Of a stretch of DNA of 40,848 nucleotides, positions 17,238 through 25,499 are shown in pieces. The DNA lies in assembly GCA_023667055.1 (NCBI GenBank), contig JAMPAV010000001.1, positions 518,888 to 559,735 on the forward strand. Reading direction: 5' to 3'. How positions within the stretch are numbered: position 1 is the first letter of the stretch; each line of letters begins with the position of its first letter. Made by a program: the position numbers and the translations under genes. Source of the DNA: Muribaculum sp. (GTDB taxonomy: Bacteria > Bacteroidota > Bacteroidia > Bacteroidales > Muribaculaceae). The notes under the pieces are model-generated. The model worked only from the letters and a program-made list of their open reading frames with translations, ran no database searches and was not told the origin of the DNA.

Positions 17238-18083
17238 CTATTTAGCCCTTACCATATCTTCAATGTCCAATGCCACTGAATCCACCGCATTTGATCCTAT
17301 AATCCGAGATGCCACATTCTTCACAGAGTCAACCGCATTGCCTACTGCCACGGCATCATCGGCCATATCCAGAATCGGCAAGTCGTTGACATTATCTCCA
17401 TAGGCCACTATATAATCTGCACGACAGCGCTCCGCAAGAATTTTCACGGCATCCGCCTTCGAAGCCTTAGGACTAAAGACTTCCATCAGTGCTATTTCGT
17501 CGCCGAAAATGTCATGATAAAACACCGCGCGCAAATCAGGACGGCATTTAATCATATCATATACACGTTCGAGCTCCACTGTTGGCCTCATGGAATAAAA
17601 AAGGAGCACTCTGCTGAAACACTCATTGGGTATTTCACTGTCACCATCCGCCGGGATATGAAACATTTTGTAAGGAGTGCCAGACCGCTCGGATATGAAC
17701 TTAAGCTCAAGATCACTTAACCTTCCTATATGATAAATGTGTATTATATTGTCTTCCCCAAGAGTATAGACGAATGTGCCCAGACCAGAATCTTTATATA
17801 TTGACGCCAGAGTAAGTGCGGTAGCTTTATTGTGGAAACAGGCATGTATGTATTGGTTGCGCTCACGGTCCCATATTGCCGCTCCCGTCATTACAATTAG
17901 CGGAATTCTGCAATCCACCTCTGCAAGCAGTTTGCTCACTGTAGCCGGAGTGCGAGCTGTAGCCACACTGAATAGAGCACCTTTACCTATCGATTCGTTA
18001 AGTTTACAGATAGTCTTCGGAGTCAGTCTGCCATCAGGCGCGAGCAATGTTCCATCAAGATCAGATATGAAAAGAGTGGTCAT
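17238..18083 (-). CDS. Cof-type HAD-superfamily phosphatase
   Basis: A 281-residue cytoplasmic phosphatase of the Cof/HAD-IIB group, usually acting on small sugar phosphates or nucleotides. Motif I is FISDLDGTLL (nucleophile Asp8, Asp10); motif II is in VMTGAAIWD, with the group's usual TARTPATVSKLL nearby; motif III and IV residues appear as KADAVKILAERC and VAYGDNVNDLPILDMAD. The central insertion is a C2-type cap (about 85-190). Its start overlaps the stop of the DUF4834 gene by 4 bp, tying it to the psd-pssA operon. Substrate not predictable. Confidence 0.92.
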   Translation of the reverse strand: MTTLFISDLDGTLLAPDGRLTPKTICKLNESIGKGALFSVATARTPATVSKLLAEVDCRIPLIVMTGAAIWDRERNQYIHACFHNKATALTLASIYKDSGLGTFVYTLGEDNIIHIYHIGRLSDLELKFISERSGTPYKMFHIPADGDSEIPNECFSRVLLFYSMRPTVELERVYDMIKCRPDLRAVFYHDIFGDEIALMEVFSPKASKADAVKILAERCRADYIVAYGDNVNDLPILDMADDAVAVGNAVDSVKNVASRIIGSNAVDSVALDIEDMVRAK

Positions 18084-18457
18084 TTATGTATTTCTATAAT
18101 CTCGGCATCGCTCACTTGCGATTCGTTTGAATAACTTATTCCTTCCTCACCGGCAATAATCTGCTGTTCCGAATATGTCTTTATCTCAGTAAACTCCACA
18201 TCTTCTGCATATTCCTTGGGAATAACCGGCTCACCATATTTACGATATGACTTAGTGCGGGATTTCGACCTTGTCTCAGAGCTGTCTCCCGAATGTCGCG
18301 AATTCGTTTTTTGTTTGCCTCTCGGAGGCATACCCATGGCATTGCGTATATAGTCTTCGGTGCGACGTTGCATCCATCTGTAAATATATGGTCTGATCGC
18401 CCTCCATAAATATGGCAAGCCAAATATAAGTATGATAAGGATAAATAATGTTGTCAT
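18080..18457 (-). CDS. DUF4834 family protein
   Basis: A 125-residue protein with one N-terminal membrane span (about 1-20, MTTLFILIILIFGLPYLWRA), an adjacent aromatic/basic segment (YIYRWMQRRTEDYIRNAMGM), a disordered basic Ser/Arg-rich middle (about 48-75) and an acidic C-terminus. This matches DUF4834, a family of unknown function found in Bacteroidales, as here between pssA and other genes. It begins 6 bp after the pssA stop and overlaps the HAD gene by 4 bp (ATGA). The position suggests a link to phospholipid synthesis or the inner membrane, but nothing in the protein shows it. Confidence 0.8.
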   Translation of the reverse strand: MTTLFILIILIFGLPYLWRAIRPYIYRWMQRRTEDYIRNAMGMPPRGKQKTNSRHSGDSSETRSKSRTKSYRKYGEPVIPKEYAEDVEFTEIKTYSEQQIIAGEEGISYSNESQVSDAEIIEIHK

Positions 18458-18463
18458 GTGGCC

Positions 18464-19207
18464 TTATTTGTTATGTAATTTGGTACTTTCCGCACTCCGG
18501 CGGCCTCCGGCAAACAGCAGAGACATCAATGCGTACAAGACAATGATCCAAAGCATGCCCGGCAGCCAAAGCAGCAGTAAAAGCACTGCTGAACAAACAA
18601 TCAACAAATATCGAGCCATATTTTCTCTGATAGTCCATGTCTTGAACTTCAGAGACATCATTGGCACTTCTGAGACCATAAGCCAAGACATAAAAGACAC
18701 AGTGGCCACAAGCATCCAAGGATTCTCAAACCACTCCACACCTCGGTAAAGATAAGCGACGTATCCTATCCAGAACACAGCGTTGGCCGGCACAGGCATA
18801 CCAAGGAATCCGGTCGTCTGACGGGTGTCAACATTGAATTTTGCCAAGCGGACTGCAGTGGCCACTGGAATTGCAACCGGAATGAACACCTGCCACAACG
18901 GCACATGCCCATAAAGCGAAAAAGCCAGAAGCATAGCAGGCGCTACGCCAAAACTGACCTGATCGGAGAGAGAGTCGAGATCGGCACCGATAGGGCTGTT
19001 CACGTGAAGAAGCCGAGCCATGAATCCATCAAAAAAGTCTGCCACAGCCGCCAATACAATGAATATGACACTCCATTCCCACCCTCTTATTCCTGAGAAC
19101 AGTTCATCGGGATGGGACGCAGCAAGGATTGCCACTGTGCCGCAAAGCACATTCATGCATGTTATGGCATTTGGGATATGGTCTTTTATTCGGAAATTGG
19201 GTTTCAT
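18464..19207 (-). CDS. pssA: CDP-diacylglycerol-serine O-phosphatidyltransferase
   Basis: Integral-membrane CDP-alcohol phosphatidyltransferase making phosphatidylserine from CDP-diacylglycerol and serine. The active-site motif D-x2-DG-x2-AR-x8-G-x3-D-x3-D is complete: Asp57, Asp60, Gly61, Ala64, Arg65, Gly74, Asp78, Asp82. It is followed by QVSFGVAPAMLL, typical of the serine enzyme rather than the inositol or glycerol-phosphate ones. Several membrane spans follow. 247 residues is normal for type II PssA. Psd is immediately upstream, so the pair makes phosphatidylethanolamine. A 22-bp perfect palindrome lies in the 74-bp gap between them. Confidence 0.95.
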   Translation of the reverse strand: MKPNFRIKDHIPNAITCMNVLCGTVAILAASHPDELFSGIRGWEWSVIFIVLAAVADFFDGFMARLLHVNSPIGADLDSLSDQVSFGVAPAMLLAFSLYGHVPLWQVFIPVAIPVATAVRLAKFNVDTRQTTGFLGMPVPANAVFWIGYVAYLYRGVEWFENPWMLVATVSFMSWLMVSEVPMMSLKFKTWTIRENMARYLLIVCSAVLLLLLWLPGMLWIIVLYALMSLLFAGGRRSAESTKLHNK

Positions 19208-19220
19208 TATTTCTAATCCG

Positions 19221-19242
19221 GACTCCGATTTAAATCGGAGTC
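19221..19242. repeat. 22-bp perfect palindrome between psd and pssA
   Basis: GACTCCGATTT at 19221-19231 is mirrored exactly by 19232-19242. It lies 14-35 bases upstream of the pssA start within the psd-pssA transcript. No T-run follows, so it is more likely an mRNA hairpin or protein site than a terminator. Confidence 0.6.
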
Positions 19243-19281
19243 TATGTTTATATGGTTATTTATGGTAAGGCCTGGTCGGGG

Positions 19282-19956
19282 TTAGCCCGAAACCGGTAGA
19301 GTGGCAATCTGTGTCTGATCCCCGACTACTCTCTGGCCTATGCTGACAAGTGGGATTGAGTCAGGAGGCAAGTATAGATCAACACGCGATCCGAATTTTA
19401 TAAAACCCAGATGCTCATCAAACTCCACTTCCGCTCCCACGCGGGTATATGTCACAATGCGGCGTGCCATAGCGCCCGCCACCTGGCGGACAGTGATGCG
19501 CTGTCCTTCAGGAGTTACGATTCCAATAGTCGAACGCTCGTTTTCTGTACTTGATTTGGGCAGCCATGCAGAGTAAAAGCGTCCGGAATGATGACGAACA
19601 TATTCCACTCTTCCTTCTGTAGGAACCCAATTGGCATGAACATTCAACGGCGACATGAAAACCGATATCTGGAGAGCCTCGGCGCCAAGATACTCAGGCT
19701 CGAACACTTTCTCCACAGCTACCACCTTTCCATCAACAGAACTTATCACCATACCTTTGCGAGGACCCTTATATCTACGAGAGGGACATCGGAAAAAGTT
19801 AAACACAAAACAATACACCATCACCGACAGCGCACTAAGCACAGTCGGCAATATCCAAGGCGGCAAGAACAGCCAGACAGGGATGTTGAGTGCAATCAGC
19901 ACTACCGCCAATAATATTATTATGTTTGTACCTTCCCGGTGTATCTTATATTTCAA
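19282..19956 (-). CDS. psd: Phosphatidylserine decarboxylase (short, archaeal-type)
   Basis: Removes CO2 from phosphatidylserine to give phosphatidylethanolamine, acting after PssA. The 224-residue proenzyme should self-cleave at Gly189-Ser190 in IKFGSRVDLYLP, the Ser forming the pyruvoyl group; the short family uses this GS context instead of LGST. Two hydrophobic N-terminal segments anchor it (about 12-33 and 35-55). SVFMSPLNVHANWVP and AGAMARRIVTY are family blocks. It heads the operon psd-pssA-DUF4834-HAD and has a full consensus promoter. Confidence 0.94.
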   Translation of the reverse strand: MKYKIHREGTNIIILLAVVLIALNIPVWLFLPPWILPTVLSALSVMVYCFVFNFFRCPSRRYKGPRKGMVISSVDGKVVAVEKVFEPEYLGAEALQISVFMSPLNVHANWVPTEGRVEYVRHHSGRFYSAWLPKSSTENERSTIGIVTPEGQRITVRQVAGAMARRIVTYTRVGAEVEFDEHLGFIKFGSRVDLYLPPDSIPLVSIGQRVVGDQTQIATLPVSG

Positions 19957-19991
19957 CTTATATCAGGCGGCGCATAGGGCGCTACATTGTG

Positions 19992-20023
19992 CAAATTTAT
20001 AAAAAAACAATCAAACTGGCAAA
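19992..20023 (-). promoter_or_regulatory. Promoter of the psd operon
   Basis: On the minus strand TTTG (20020-20023), 20 nt, TAAATTTG (19992-19999), 36 bases upstream of the psd start. A plus-strand -7 element (20042-20049) for the kinase gene is only 18 bases beyond it. Confidence 0.75.
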
Positions 20024-20041
20024 TTTATCGTTTTTTTTTGT

Positions 20042-20049
20042 TAATTTTG
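20042..20049 (+). promoter_or_regulatory. Candidate -7 element of the lipid kinase gene
   Basis: TAATTTTG, 73 bases before the kinase start. No TTTG at 19-21 nt upstream; that region is the psd promoter, so the divergent promoters overlap. Confidence 0.5.
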
Positions 20050-20122
20050 CATGGTAATCATGCCCCTCAAGGCTTGTTCACCTCCGGATTAACCATTTTT
20101 TATATTTTAATACGACATAGAA

Positions 20123-21088
20123 ATGCCATCCGCTTTGATGTTGATCAACCCCATTTCGGGGACACGCAATAAGAAAGAAATAACCGACCTCGCCATGTCC
20201 CGTTTAGGTAAGGCCGGAATTGACCTTGAAGTCGTGTTCACAGACCACAAGGGTCATGGCGCAGAGCTCGCAAAAGATGCCGCCGCCGAAGGCATTGACA
20301 TAGTAATCGTGGCCGGTGGCGACGGCACTGTCAACGAAGTGGCATCAGTACTCATGCACACCGACTCGTCGCTTGGCATTGTGCCTTGCGGAAGTGGCAA
20401 CGGACTGGCACGGACTCTTGGAATTTCCATGGATTTTGACAAAGCCATAGAAACAATAGCCCACTTCAGACCATACGCAATCGATTGTGGCATTGCAGAT
20501 GGGAAACCTTTTTTTTGCACTTTCGGAGTTGGGTTTGATGCTGCTGTCACTGAAAAATTCTCAGGTGGGAAACGCCGTGGGAAAATGCAGTATGTGAGAA
20601 GCGCATTGCTTGAGTATCTTAATTTTTCTCCTGACCATTACGCTCTGGAGATAGATGGCGAAATTTATACAGAGGAGGCTTTTCAAATAGCAGTCTGCAA
20701 CGCATCACAATATGGCAACAACGCATACATAGCACCCGGAGCATCCCTGAGTGATGGTTTGCTTGATGTGACCGTGATACGCAACGGCTCGACACTCGAC
20801 CAGGCTATAGCCGGAATTGACCTCCTTAGTGGCAATCTGGCCAAAAATAAAATTATAGACACATTCAAAGCCCATAAAGTCAAAATCATTAGGCTTAAAG
20901 AAGGACCGGCACAAATCGATGGAGAGCCTCTTTCGATGGGGAGAAAAATTTGTATTCACTGTGAAAAATCTTGTCTGAAAGTACTCAGCGACGGCACCGA
21001 GCCGGAGATACGCCCTATAATAACCCCGATGCAAGCGTTTTTCAACGATATGATTTCTGACTTGCGATATATAACAAGGGCAAAATGA
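20123..21088 (+). CDS. Diacylglycerol kinase family lipid kinase (DgkB/YegS-like)
   Basis: A 321-residue soluble lipid kinase with the DAGK catalytic domain: LINPISGTRNKKEI at the start, the nucleotide-binding VAGGDGTVNEVASVL (around residues 62-76) and GIVPCGSGNGLARTLGI. A beta-sandwich C-terminal domain follows (about 135-300), with FGVGFDAAVTE and PAQIDGEPLSMG. The family phosphorylates diacylglycerol or sphingoid-type lipids; bacterial members of this subgroup vary in substrate. It is divergent from psd, which suggests a phospholipid-balancing role. rimP follows after 36 bp on the same strand and could be cotranscribed. Confidence 0.92.
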   Translation: MPSALMLINPISGTRNKKEITDLAMSRLGKAGIDLEVVFTDHKGHGAELAKDAAAEGIDIVIVAGGDGTVNEVASVLMHTDSSLGIVPCGSGNGLARTLGISMDFDKAIETIAHFRPYAIDCGIADGKPFFCTFGVGFDAAVTEKFSGGKRRGKMQYVRSALLEYLNFSPDHYALEIDGEIYTEEAFQIAVCNASQYGNNAYIAPGASLSDGLLDVTVIRNGSTLDQAIAGIDLLSGNLAKNKIIDTFKAHKVKIIRLKEGPAQIDGEPLSMGRKICIHCEKSCLKVLSDGTEPEIRPIITPMQAFFNDMISDLRYITRAK

Positions 21089-21124
21089 GCAACCCAATGA
21101 CAGATATTAAATTCTAAAACAAAT

Positions 21125-21589
21125 ATGATTGACAAGAAAGAACTTGAAGCCTTTGTGGAAAAGCAACTCGAAGGCACCGAATATTTCCTCACCGACCTTA
21201 AGGTGTCGGCCACTAATGAAATAACCGTTGAAATCGACAGCATGATTCCCGGCGACATTGATGAATGTGTAAAACTCACACGTGCCATTGAAGCGGCATT
21301 TGACCGCGACGTAGAGGATTATGAACTGGAGGTTGGCACTGCCGGCCTCACCTCTCCACTTAAGGTGAAACGCCAATATGAGAAGTATATCGGTCAGGAT
21401 CTTGAGGTTCTTATCAAAGACGGGAAGAAGCTGCATGGGTTGCTTCACAGCGTCAACGAAGACGGCATAGAGCTTGCCATAGAGCAAAAGGTAAAGAAAG
21501 AGGGGATGAAGAGGCCTGTGATTGAGACCTCACGGCTCGATATTCCCTTTTCCGACATAAAGAAAGCCGTCTATGACCTGAAATTCTGA
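21125..21589 (+). CDS. rimP: Ribosome maturation factor RimP
   Basis: Assists maturation of the 30S ribosomal subunit. The 154-residue protein has the N-terminal alpha/beta domain (EITVEIDSMIPGDIDECVKL, the position of the DxxxGVxxDDC-like motif) and the degenerate EVGTAGLTSPLKVKRQYEKY, matching the usual DVSSPGLDRPL hinge. The Sm-like C-terminal barrel follows (about 95-154, IGQDLEVLIKDGKKLHGLL). Length is normal. In most bacteria rimP directly precedes nusA and infB; here nusA is 13.7 kb downstream on the same strand. A regulator gene begins 20 bp after its stop. Confidence 0.93.
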   Translation: MIDKKELEAFVEKQLEGTEYFLTDLKVSATNEITVEIDSMIPGDIDECVKLTRAIEAAFDRDVEDYELEVGTAGLTSPLKVKRQYEKYIGQDLEVLIKDGKKLHGLLHSVNEDGIELAIEQKVKKEGMKRPVIETSRLDIPFSDIKKAVYDLKF

Positions 21590-21608
21590 TCCAAGAAAAG
21601 GAATCCTG

Positions 21609-23066
21609 ATGATTTTAAGGTTTTGTCGAATTCTCCAGGCAAGAACATCAAAGAAAGTATCGGCTACCGTATTAGCCTTTGCTTCATTGATGTGCTGTCT
21701 GAATCTTGGCGCATCCGAACCTTACGGTCCCAATGTTGACTCACTTTATTCCGAAGCAAGTTCCAAATTCAGCCAAGGCCGACAGACAGATGCCATGGAT
21801 GATTTGTTTGACATACTCAAAATGGCAGACATTTCTTCTTCCGGAATCCCAGACAATATTGAGGCAAAGGCATGTCTTATGCTTGGCAACATCTATCTTG
21901 GCTACAACGACCATATCAATGCTTCAAAATCATACGAAAGAGGGTTCAAAAACACTTCCGACCAGGACATGCATCTCAGGTTTGCCTATAACCTTTCAAT
22001 TTCCTATTGCCTGATGGGCAATGAAGAGAAATCGAGGGAATACTTTGAATTGCTGCGGAAAACGGAGACTGAAGATAAAGCACTAAGGCTTTATGATTTG
22101 GCTGTGAGCGGTGCCACCATAGAAAAGGCTTTTGGAAGCAGGTCGCGCAGCATCACATTATTCAAACATGCGCTTGCGCTGGTTGACACGTATGCAATGC
22201 CTCCTGAAAAGTACGCAATCGGACCTCTCAGTGAAATAGCAGAGTATTATGAGACTCAAAACCGCCTTGATTCCGCTGAAATATGGCTGAAAGATTATGA
22301 GCGTATTGCGCTTGGCAGCAATTATCCTCATGCAGTGGCCGACAGTTACAGGGGGCTTATGAGGTTGTATATAAAATCAGGCGACAGGGAGAAAGCACTT
22401 GCATACAGTTCACGATATATGTCTTCCATGGACTCTCTTGTCGATTTCAAGCGTTTCATCACCATTTCTTCCCGAAGAGAAAGGGAACGGGAAAATGAGG
22501 CGGAGGCCCAGATTGAAAATCTCGAGATTATAATTTCCAAACAAAAAGCAACCATCTACACCATTATCGCGCTTCTATTGATAGCAATTGCGATGTGGTT
22601 TGTAGTGAGCAAATACAGAGGGAATATGCGTCAGCTTTTCAGACGCAACAAGGAGATTGCGCTGCTTGAAGCAGGCATGAAGAGCGTAGAAACTGAAAAG
22701 CAAAGTCCGGAGTCTGACAAATGGCATAAGCTTATGACAAGGATCGATGCTGCCATGGATAACCCCGAAAATTATCTTGACCCTGACTTCTCAATCAACA
22801 CGCTTGCATCGATATGTGAGTCAAACACAAAATATGTCTCACAAGCCATCAATGAGACCACGGGAGAAAATTTCCGTACGCTACTCAATGGGAAAAGAAT
22901 ACATGAAGCACGCCGCAGACTCACCTCCGATCCAGATTTTGCCAATCTTACCATTCAAAGTGTAGGGGAAAGCGTAGGCTTCCGGTCTGCCACCAATTTC
23001 ATTAATGCCTTTAAAAAAGAAACGGGCATGACTCCCTCCCTTTACCAGAAAATGATGAAAGACTGA
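21609..23066 (+). CDS. Membrane-tethered TPR/AraC-type transcriptional regulator
   Basis: A 485-residue one-component regulator. Order: N-terminal signal or anchor (about 12-36, ending LGAS), a helical repeat region of TPR type (about 40-285), a single membrane span (about 315-335, TIYTIIALLLIAIAMWFVVS), a short linker, and a C-terminal AraC/XylS double helix-turn-helix (about 376-485). The DNA-binding part includes INTLASICESNTKYVSQAIN and VGESVGFRSATNFINAFKKE. The sensing part should face the periplasm and the DNA-binding part the cytoplasm. It starts 20 bp after rimP. The protease and surface-protein genes just downstream are the obvious targets (inference); signal unknown. Confidence 0.88.
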   Translation: MILRFCRILQARTSKKVSATVLAFASLMCCLNLGASEPYGPNVDSLYSEASSKFSQGRQTDAMDDLFDILKMADISSSGIPDNIEAKACLMLGNIYLGYNDHINASKSYERGFKNTSDQDMHLRFAYNLSISYCLMGNEEKSREYFELLRKTETEDKALRLYDLAVSGATIEKAFGSRSRSITLFKHALALVDTYAMPPEKYAIGPLSEIAEYYETQNRLDSAEIWLKDYERIALGSNYPHAVADSYRGLMRLYIKSGDREKALAYSSRYMSSMDSLVDFKRFITISSRRERERENEAEAQIENLEIIISKQKATIYTIIALLLIAIAMWFVVSKYRGNMRQLFRRNKEIALLEAGMKSVETEKQSPESDKWHKLMTRIDAAMDNPENYLDPDFSINTLASICESNTKYVSQAINETTGENFRTLLNGKRIHEARRRLTSDPDFANLTIQSVGESVGFRSATNFINAFKKETGMTPSLYQKMMKD

Positions 23067-23099
23067 ATCATTTTCATCAAAAAGCAGTATATTTCCCAT

Positions 23100-23135
23100 A
23101 TTATCCTTACTGATTCATGAATCAGTAAGGATAAT
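23100..23135. promoter_or_regulatory. Perfect 36-bp palindrome upstream of the C10 protease
   Basis: ATTATCCTTACTGATTCA at 23100-23117 is mirrored without mismatch by 23118-23135. It lies 34 bases after the regulator stop and 35 bases before a candidate -7 element (TATCTTTG, 23171-23178). With no T-run after it, an operator is as likely as a terminator hairpin. Confidence 0.6.
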
Positions 23136-23170
23136 TCATACTAAAAGCAAGCAATATGATATATTTTTTA

Positions 23171-23178
23171 TATCTTTG
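23171..23178 (+). promoter_or_regulatory. Candidate -7 element of the C10 protease operon
   Basis: TATCTTTG fits TAnnTTTG, 29 bases before the start codon at 23208. No TTTG at the -33 position, as might be expected for an activator-dependent promoter (inference). Confidence 0.5.
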
Positions 23179-23207
23179 CAATCCGAACACTTTATTTCAT
23201 CATAAAT

Positions 23208-25469
23208 ATGAAACTTCAAATTGCAATAACGCTTGCTGTCGTGCTAAACAGTTTTTTTCCACTCCGGGCATCATCGCCGCTCAATGTGGCGAAAAAGGCC
23301 TTTGGAGGAGAAAGTCTTTCCCCGGCCTACAGTCGCGCTGATTCAAAGGTGGAAATATTCAATCGCGAGTCGGGTGGATTTGTGATTGCCACGGAGGAAA
23401 AGGTGGTAGGCTACAGTCAATCCGGATCACTCCGAAGCGGTGAAGTTCCTGATGCGCTGCTTGAAATGATTGAAAACTATGGGAAATATTCCATTCAGCA
23501 CATTGCAGCGCCCATCATGCGCTTCAGTGCCATCGATCCCCTGCTGGGGAAAATCGCATGGGACCAAATGGAACCCTACAATTTGATGTGTCCGATATAT
23601 GTGTCACCTTTACGTTCCGCCACAGGATGTGCGGCGACTGCGATGGCCCAGGTGATGCGCTATCACGCTTATCCTGCATCAGGATTTGGATATCACGCTT
23701 ACCAACCGGAATTCTATCCTTCAATGGGCACATTGAGTGTCGATTTCAGCCAGAGTGTCTATGACTGGGACAATATGCCTGAGGATTACCGTAATGGATA
23801 TAATGAGACACAGCAAAATGCAGTGGCGAAGCTTATGTATGATGCCGGAGTGGCCATATCCATGAATTATGGACCCCAAAGCGGCGCCATGAGCCAGGAC
23901 TGGCCCAATGCGCTGGTGGAATATTTCAAATATGACTCCGGAGTGGCTATCCGCTATAGGGCAAATTATGATATAAAAGACTGGCTTGAGATCATTCACT
24001 CGGAACTTGCCAACGGACGGCCCGTATTTGCCACCGGATTCACTCCCGAAGGTGGTCACGCATTCGTCTTTGACGGAATGGACGAAACCGGTATGATTCA
24101 TGTCAACTGGGGATGGAGCGGCATGAGCAATGGATATTTCGACGCCACATTCCTTTCTCCATCCACACAGGGCACCGGTGGCAGCAAGGGGGGCTTTAAT
24201 TCGCGACAGTTTATAGTGACCGGCATTCAACCTCCGTCGGAGGGAAGCGAGCCTTTCGTGGGACTGGTCTCTGAAGAAGGACTGACTACAATCGGGCACA
24301 CTACTACCGATGCTACCTTCAATGCAAAAATCAATGGCAAGATTTCCAACGTGGGTTGGCAAAACTCAATCGTAGATTTTGGTCTGGCTCTCATAGATTC
24401 TGAAGGCAGTGTTATCAAAACCTTCCCAGGCCCCGAAGGGATTACCATTTCCACAGACACTCCTCACCGCAACCTTGCATTCGACAACATATCAATAGGT
24501 GATGTGCCGGGGGGTGTCTATAGATTGACACCTATGGCAAAGCACTGGGGAGGAAATAAATGGGAAAGAATACGCGATGTAGATACCGCATATCCAAATT
24601 ATCTGAACGTAACGGTGACCGGAGATGAAGTGACAATGGAAGCACCGCAACAGGCACAGCTTGTCGGTAAGGACATGAAGACAAATGACTGTATCACTGC
24701 CGGCGCCAAGACAAAAATAAGTCTGGATGTAGTCAATGAAGGAGAAAGTGAATATTTCGGGGCGTTGACAGCAGTCTTAATCGACCCAGCAACCGGAAAG
24801 CGCATTGCCACAGCGTCCTCTTCAAGTCTGACAATAGATCTGATGCCTTTATCGGGATGCACAGCCGATTTGTATGCTGAGTTTTCTGTAGCCCCGGGCA
24901 AGTATCTGCTATCAGTCATAGACTATAACTACTCGAATATTATCAAACCAAAAGCCGTTTTGGTGGAAGCTTCGTGCGACATGTCAATCACGGCATTAAG
25001 CGCACCTGATTTTTTGGGTGAGTCTGATGTCAATCCTCTTGATGTCAGAGCCGATGCTGAGGTCGGTTGCGACAACGGTATTTTTGCAGGTCATCTGTTT
25101 CTCTACATTTATTCATCGGATGGAGCATCAATTGCAGGATGCCTTGGTCCGGAATTTGTCAGCTTGTCGGAAGGAGAAACCACGAAGGTGACATTCACCG
25201 GGGTGTTTGAAAATGGAATGCCCGGGGTAGAATACGAAGCACGCATAATCAATGGCGAAGATTTCACATACATTTACCCTCGAGAATTAAGCACGACGAG
25301 ATTCAGAGTTGGAGATCCATCATCGACTGATACATTAGTCTCTTCAGAGACATCAGGAAAAAGATACTTCAGCTTACAAGGCGTACAACTTCCACAGGCA
25401 CCGGAAAAGGGCATCTATCTGGAAGTGAATGGCATCAATATCCGAAAGATAACAAAACAAACAAATTGA
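23208..25469 (+). CDS. C10 family cysteine peptidase (streptopain-like), secreted
   Basis: A 753-residue secreted papain-fold protease. Order: signal peptide (about 1-21), Spi-type inhibitory propeptide (about 24-95, VEIFNRESGGFVIATEEKVV), C10 catalytic domain (about 105-330), beta-sandwich domains (about 340-690) and a Por/T9SS-like C-terminal tail (YFSLQGVQLPQAPEKGIYL). Catalytic residues are present: Cys141 in SATGCAATAMAQVMRYH, His284 in EGGHAFVFDG, and the Asn/Trp stretch HVNWGWSG (Asn300, Trp303). No separate inhibitor gene is adjacent. The surface-protein gene follows after 30 bp, so they form an operon. It likely degrades host or dietary protein outside the cell (inference). Confidence 0.93.
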   Translation: MKLQIAITLAVVLNSFFPLRASSPLNVAKKAFGGESLSPAYSRADSKVEIFNRESGGFVIATEEKVVGYSQSGSLRSGEVPDALLEMIENYGKYSIQHIAAPIMRFSAIDPLLGKIAWDQMEPYNLMCPIYVSPLRSATGCAATAMAQVMRYHAYPASGFGYHAYQPEFYPSMGTLSVDFSQSVYDWDNMPEDYRNGYNETQQNAVAKLMYDAGVAISMNYGPQSGAMSQDWPNALVEYFKYDSGVAIRYRANYDIKDWLEIIHSELANGRPVFATGFTPEGGHAFVFDGMDETGMIHVNWGWSGMSNGYFDATFLSPSTQGTGGSKGGFNSRQFIVTGIQPPSEGSEPFVGLVSEEGLTTIGHTTTDATFNAKINGKISNVGWQNSIVDFGLALIDSEGSVIKTFPGPEGITISTDTPHRNLAFDNISIGDVPGGVYRLTPMAKHWGGNKWERIRDVDTAYPNYLNVTVTGDEVTMEAPQQAQLVGKDMKTNDCITAGAKTKISLDVVNEGESEYFGALTAVLIDPATGKRIATASSSSLTIDLMPLSGCTADLYAEFSVAPGKYLLSVIDYNYSNIIKPKAVLVEASCDMSITALSAPDFLGESDVNPLDVRADAEVGCDNGIFAGHLFLYIYSSDGASIAGCLGPEFVSLSEGETTKVTFTGVFENGMPGVEYEARIINGEDFTYIYPRELSTTRFRVGDPSSTDTLVSSETSGKRYFSLQGVQLPQAPEKGIYLEVNGINIRKITKQTN

Positions 25470-25499
25470 TTATTAATTAATTCATCAATAACTATCAAC

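Noticed and set aside
18464..19207. Phosphatidylinositol-phosphate synthase as the partner of inositol-phosphate synthase
   Set aside because: The CDP-alcohol transferase carries the serine-type QVSFGVAP block and sits with psd, so it is PssA.
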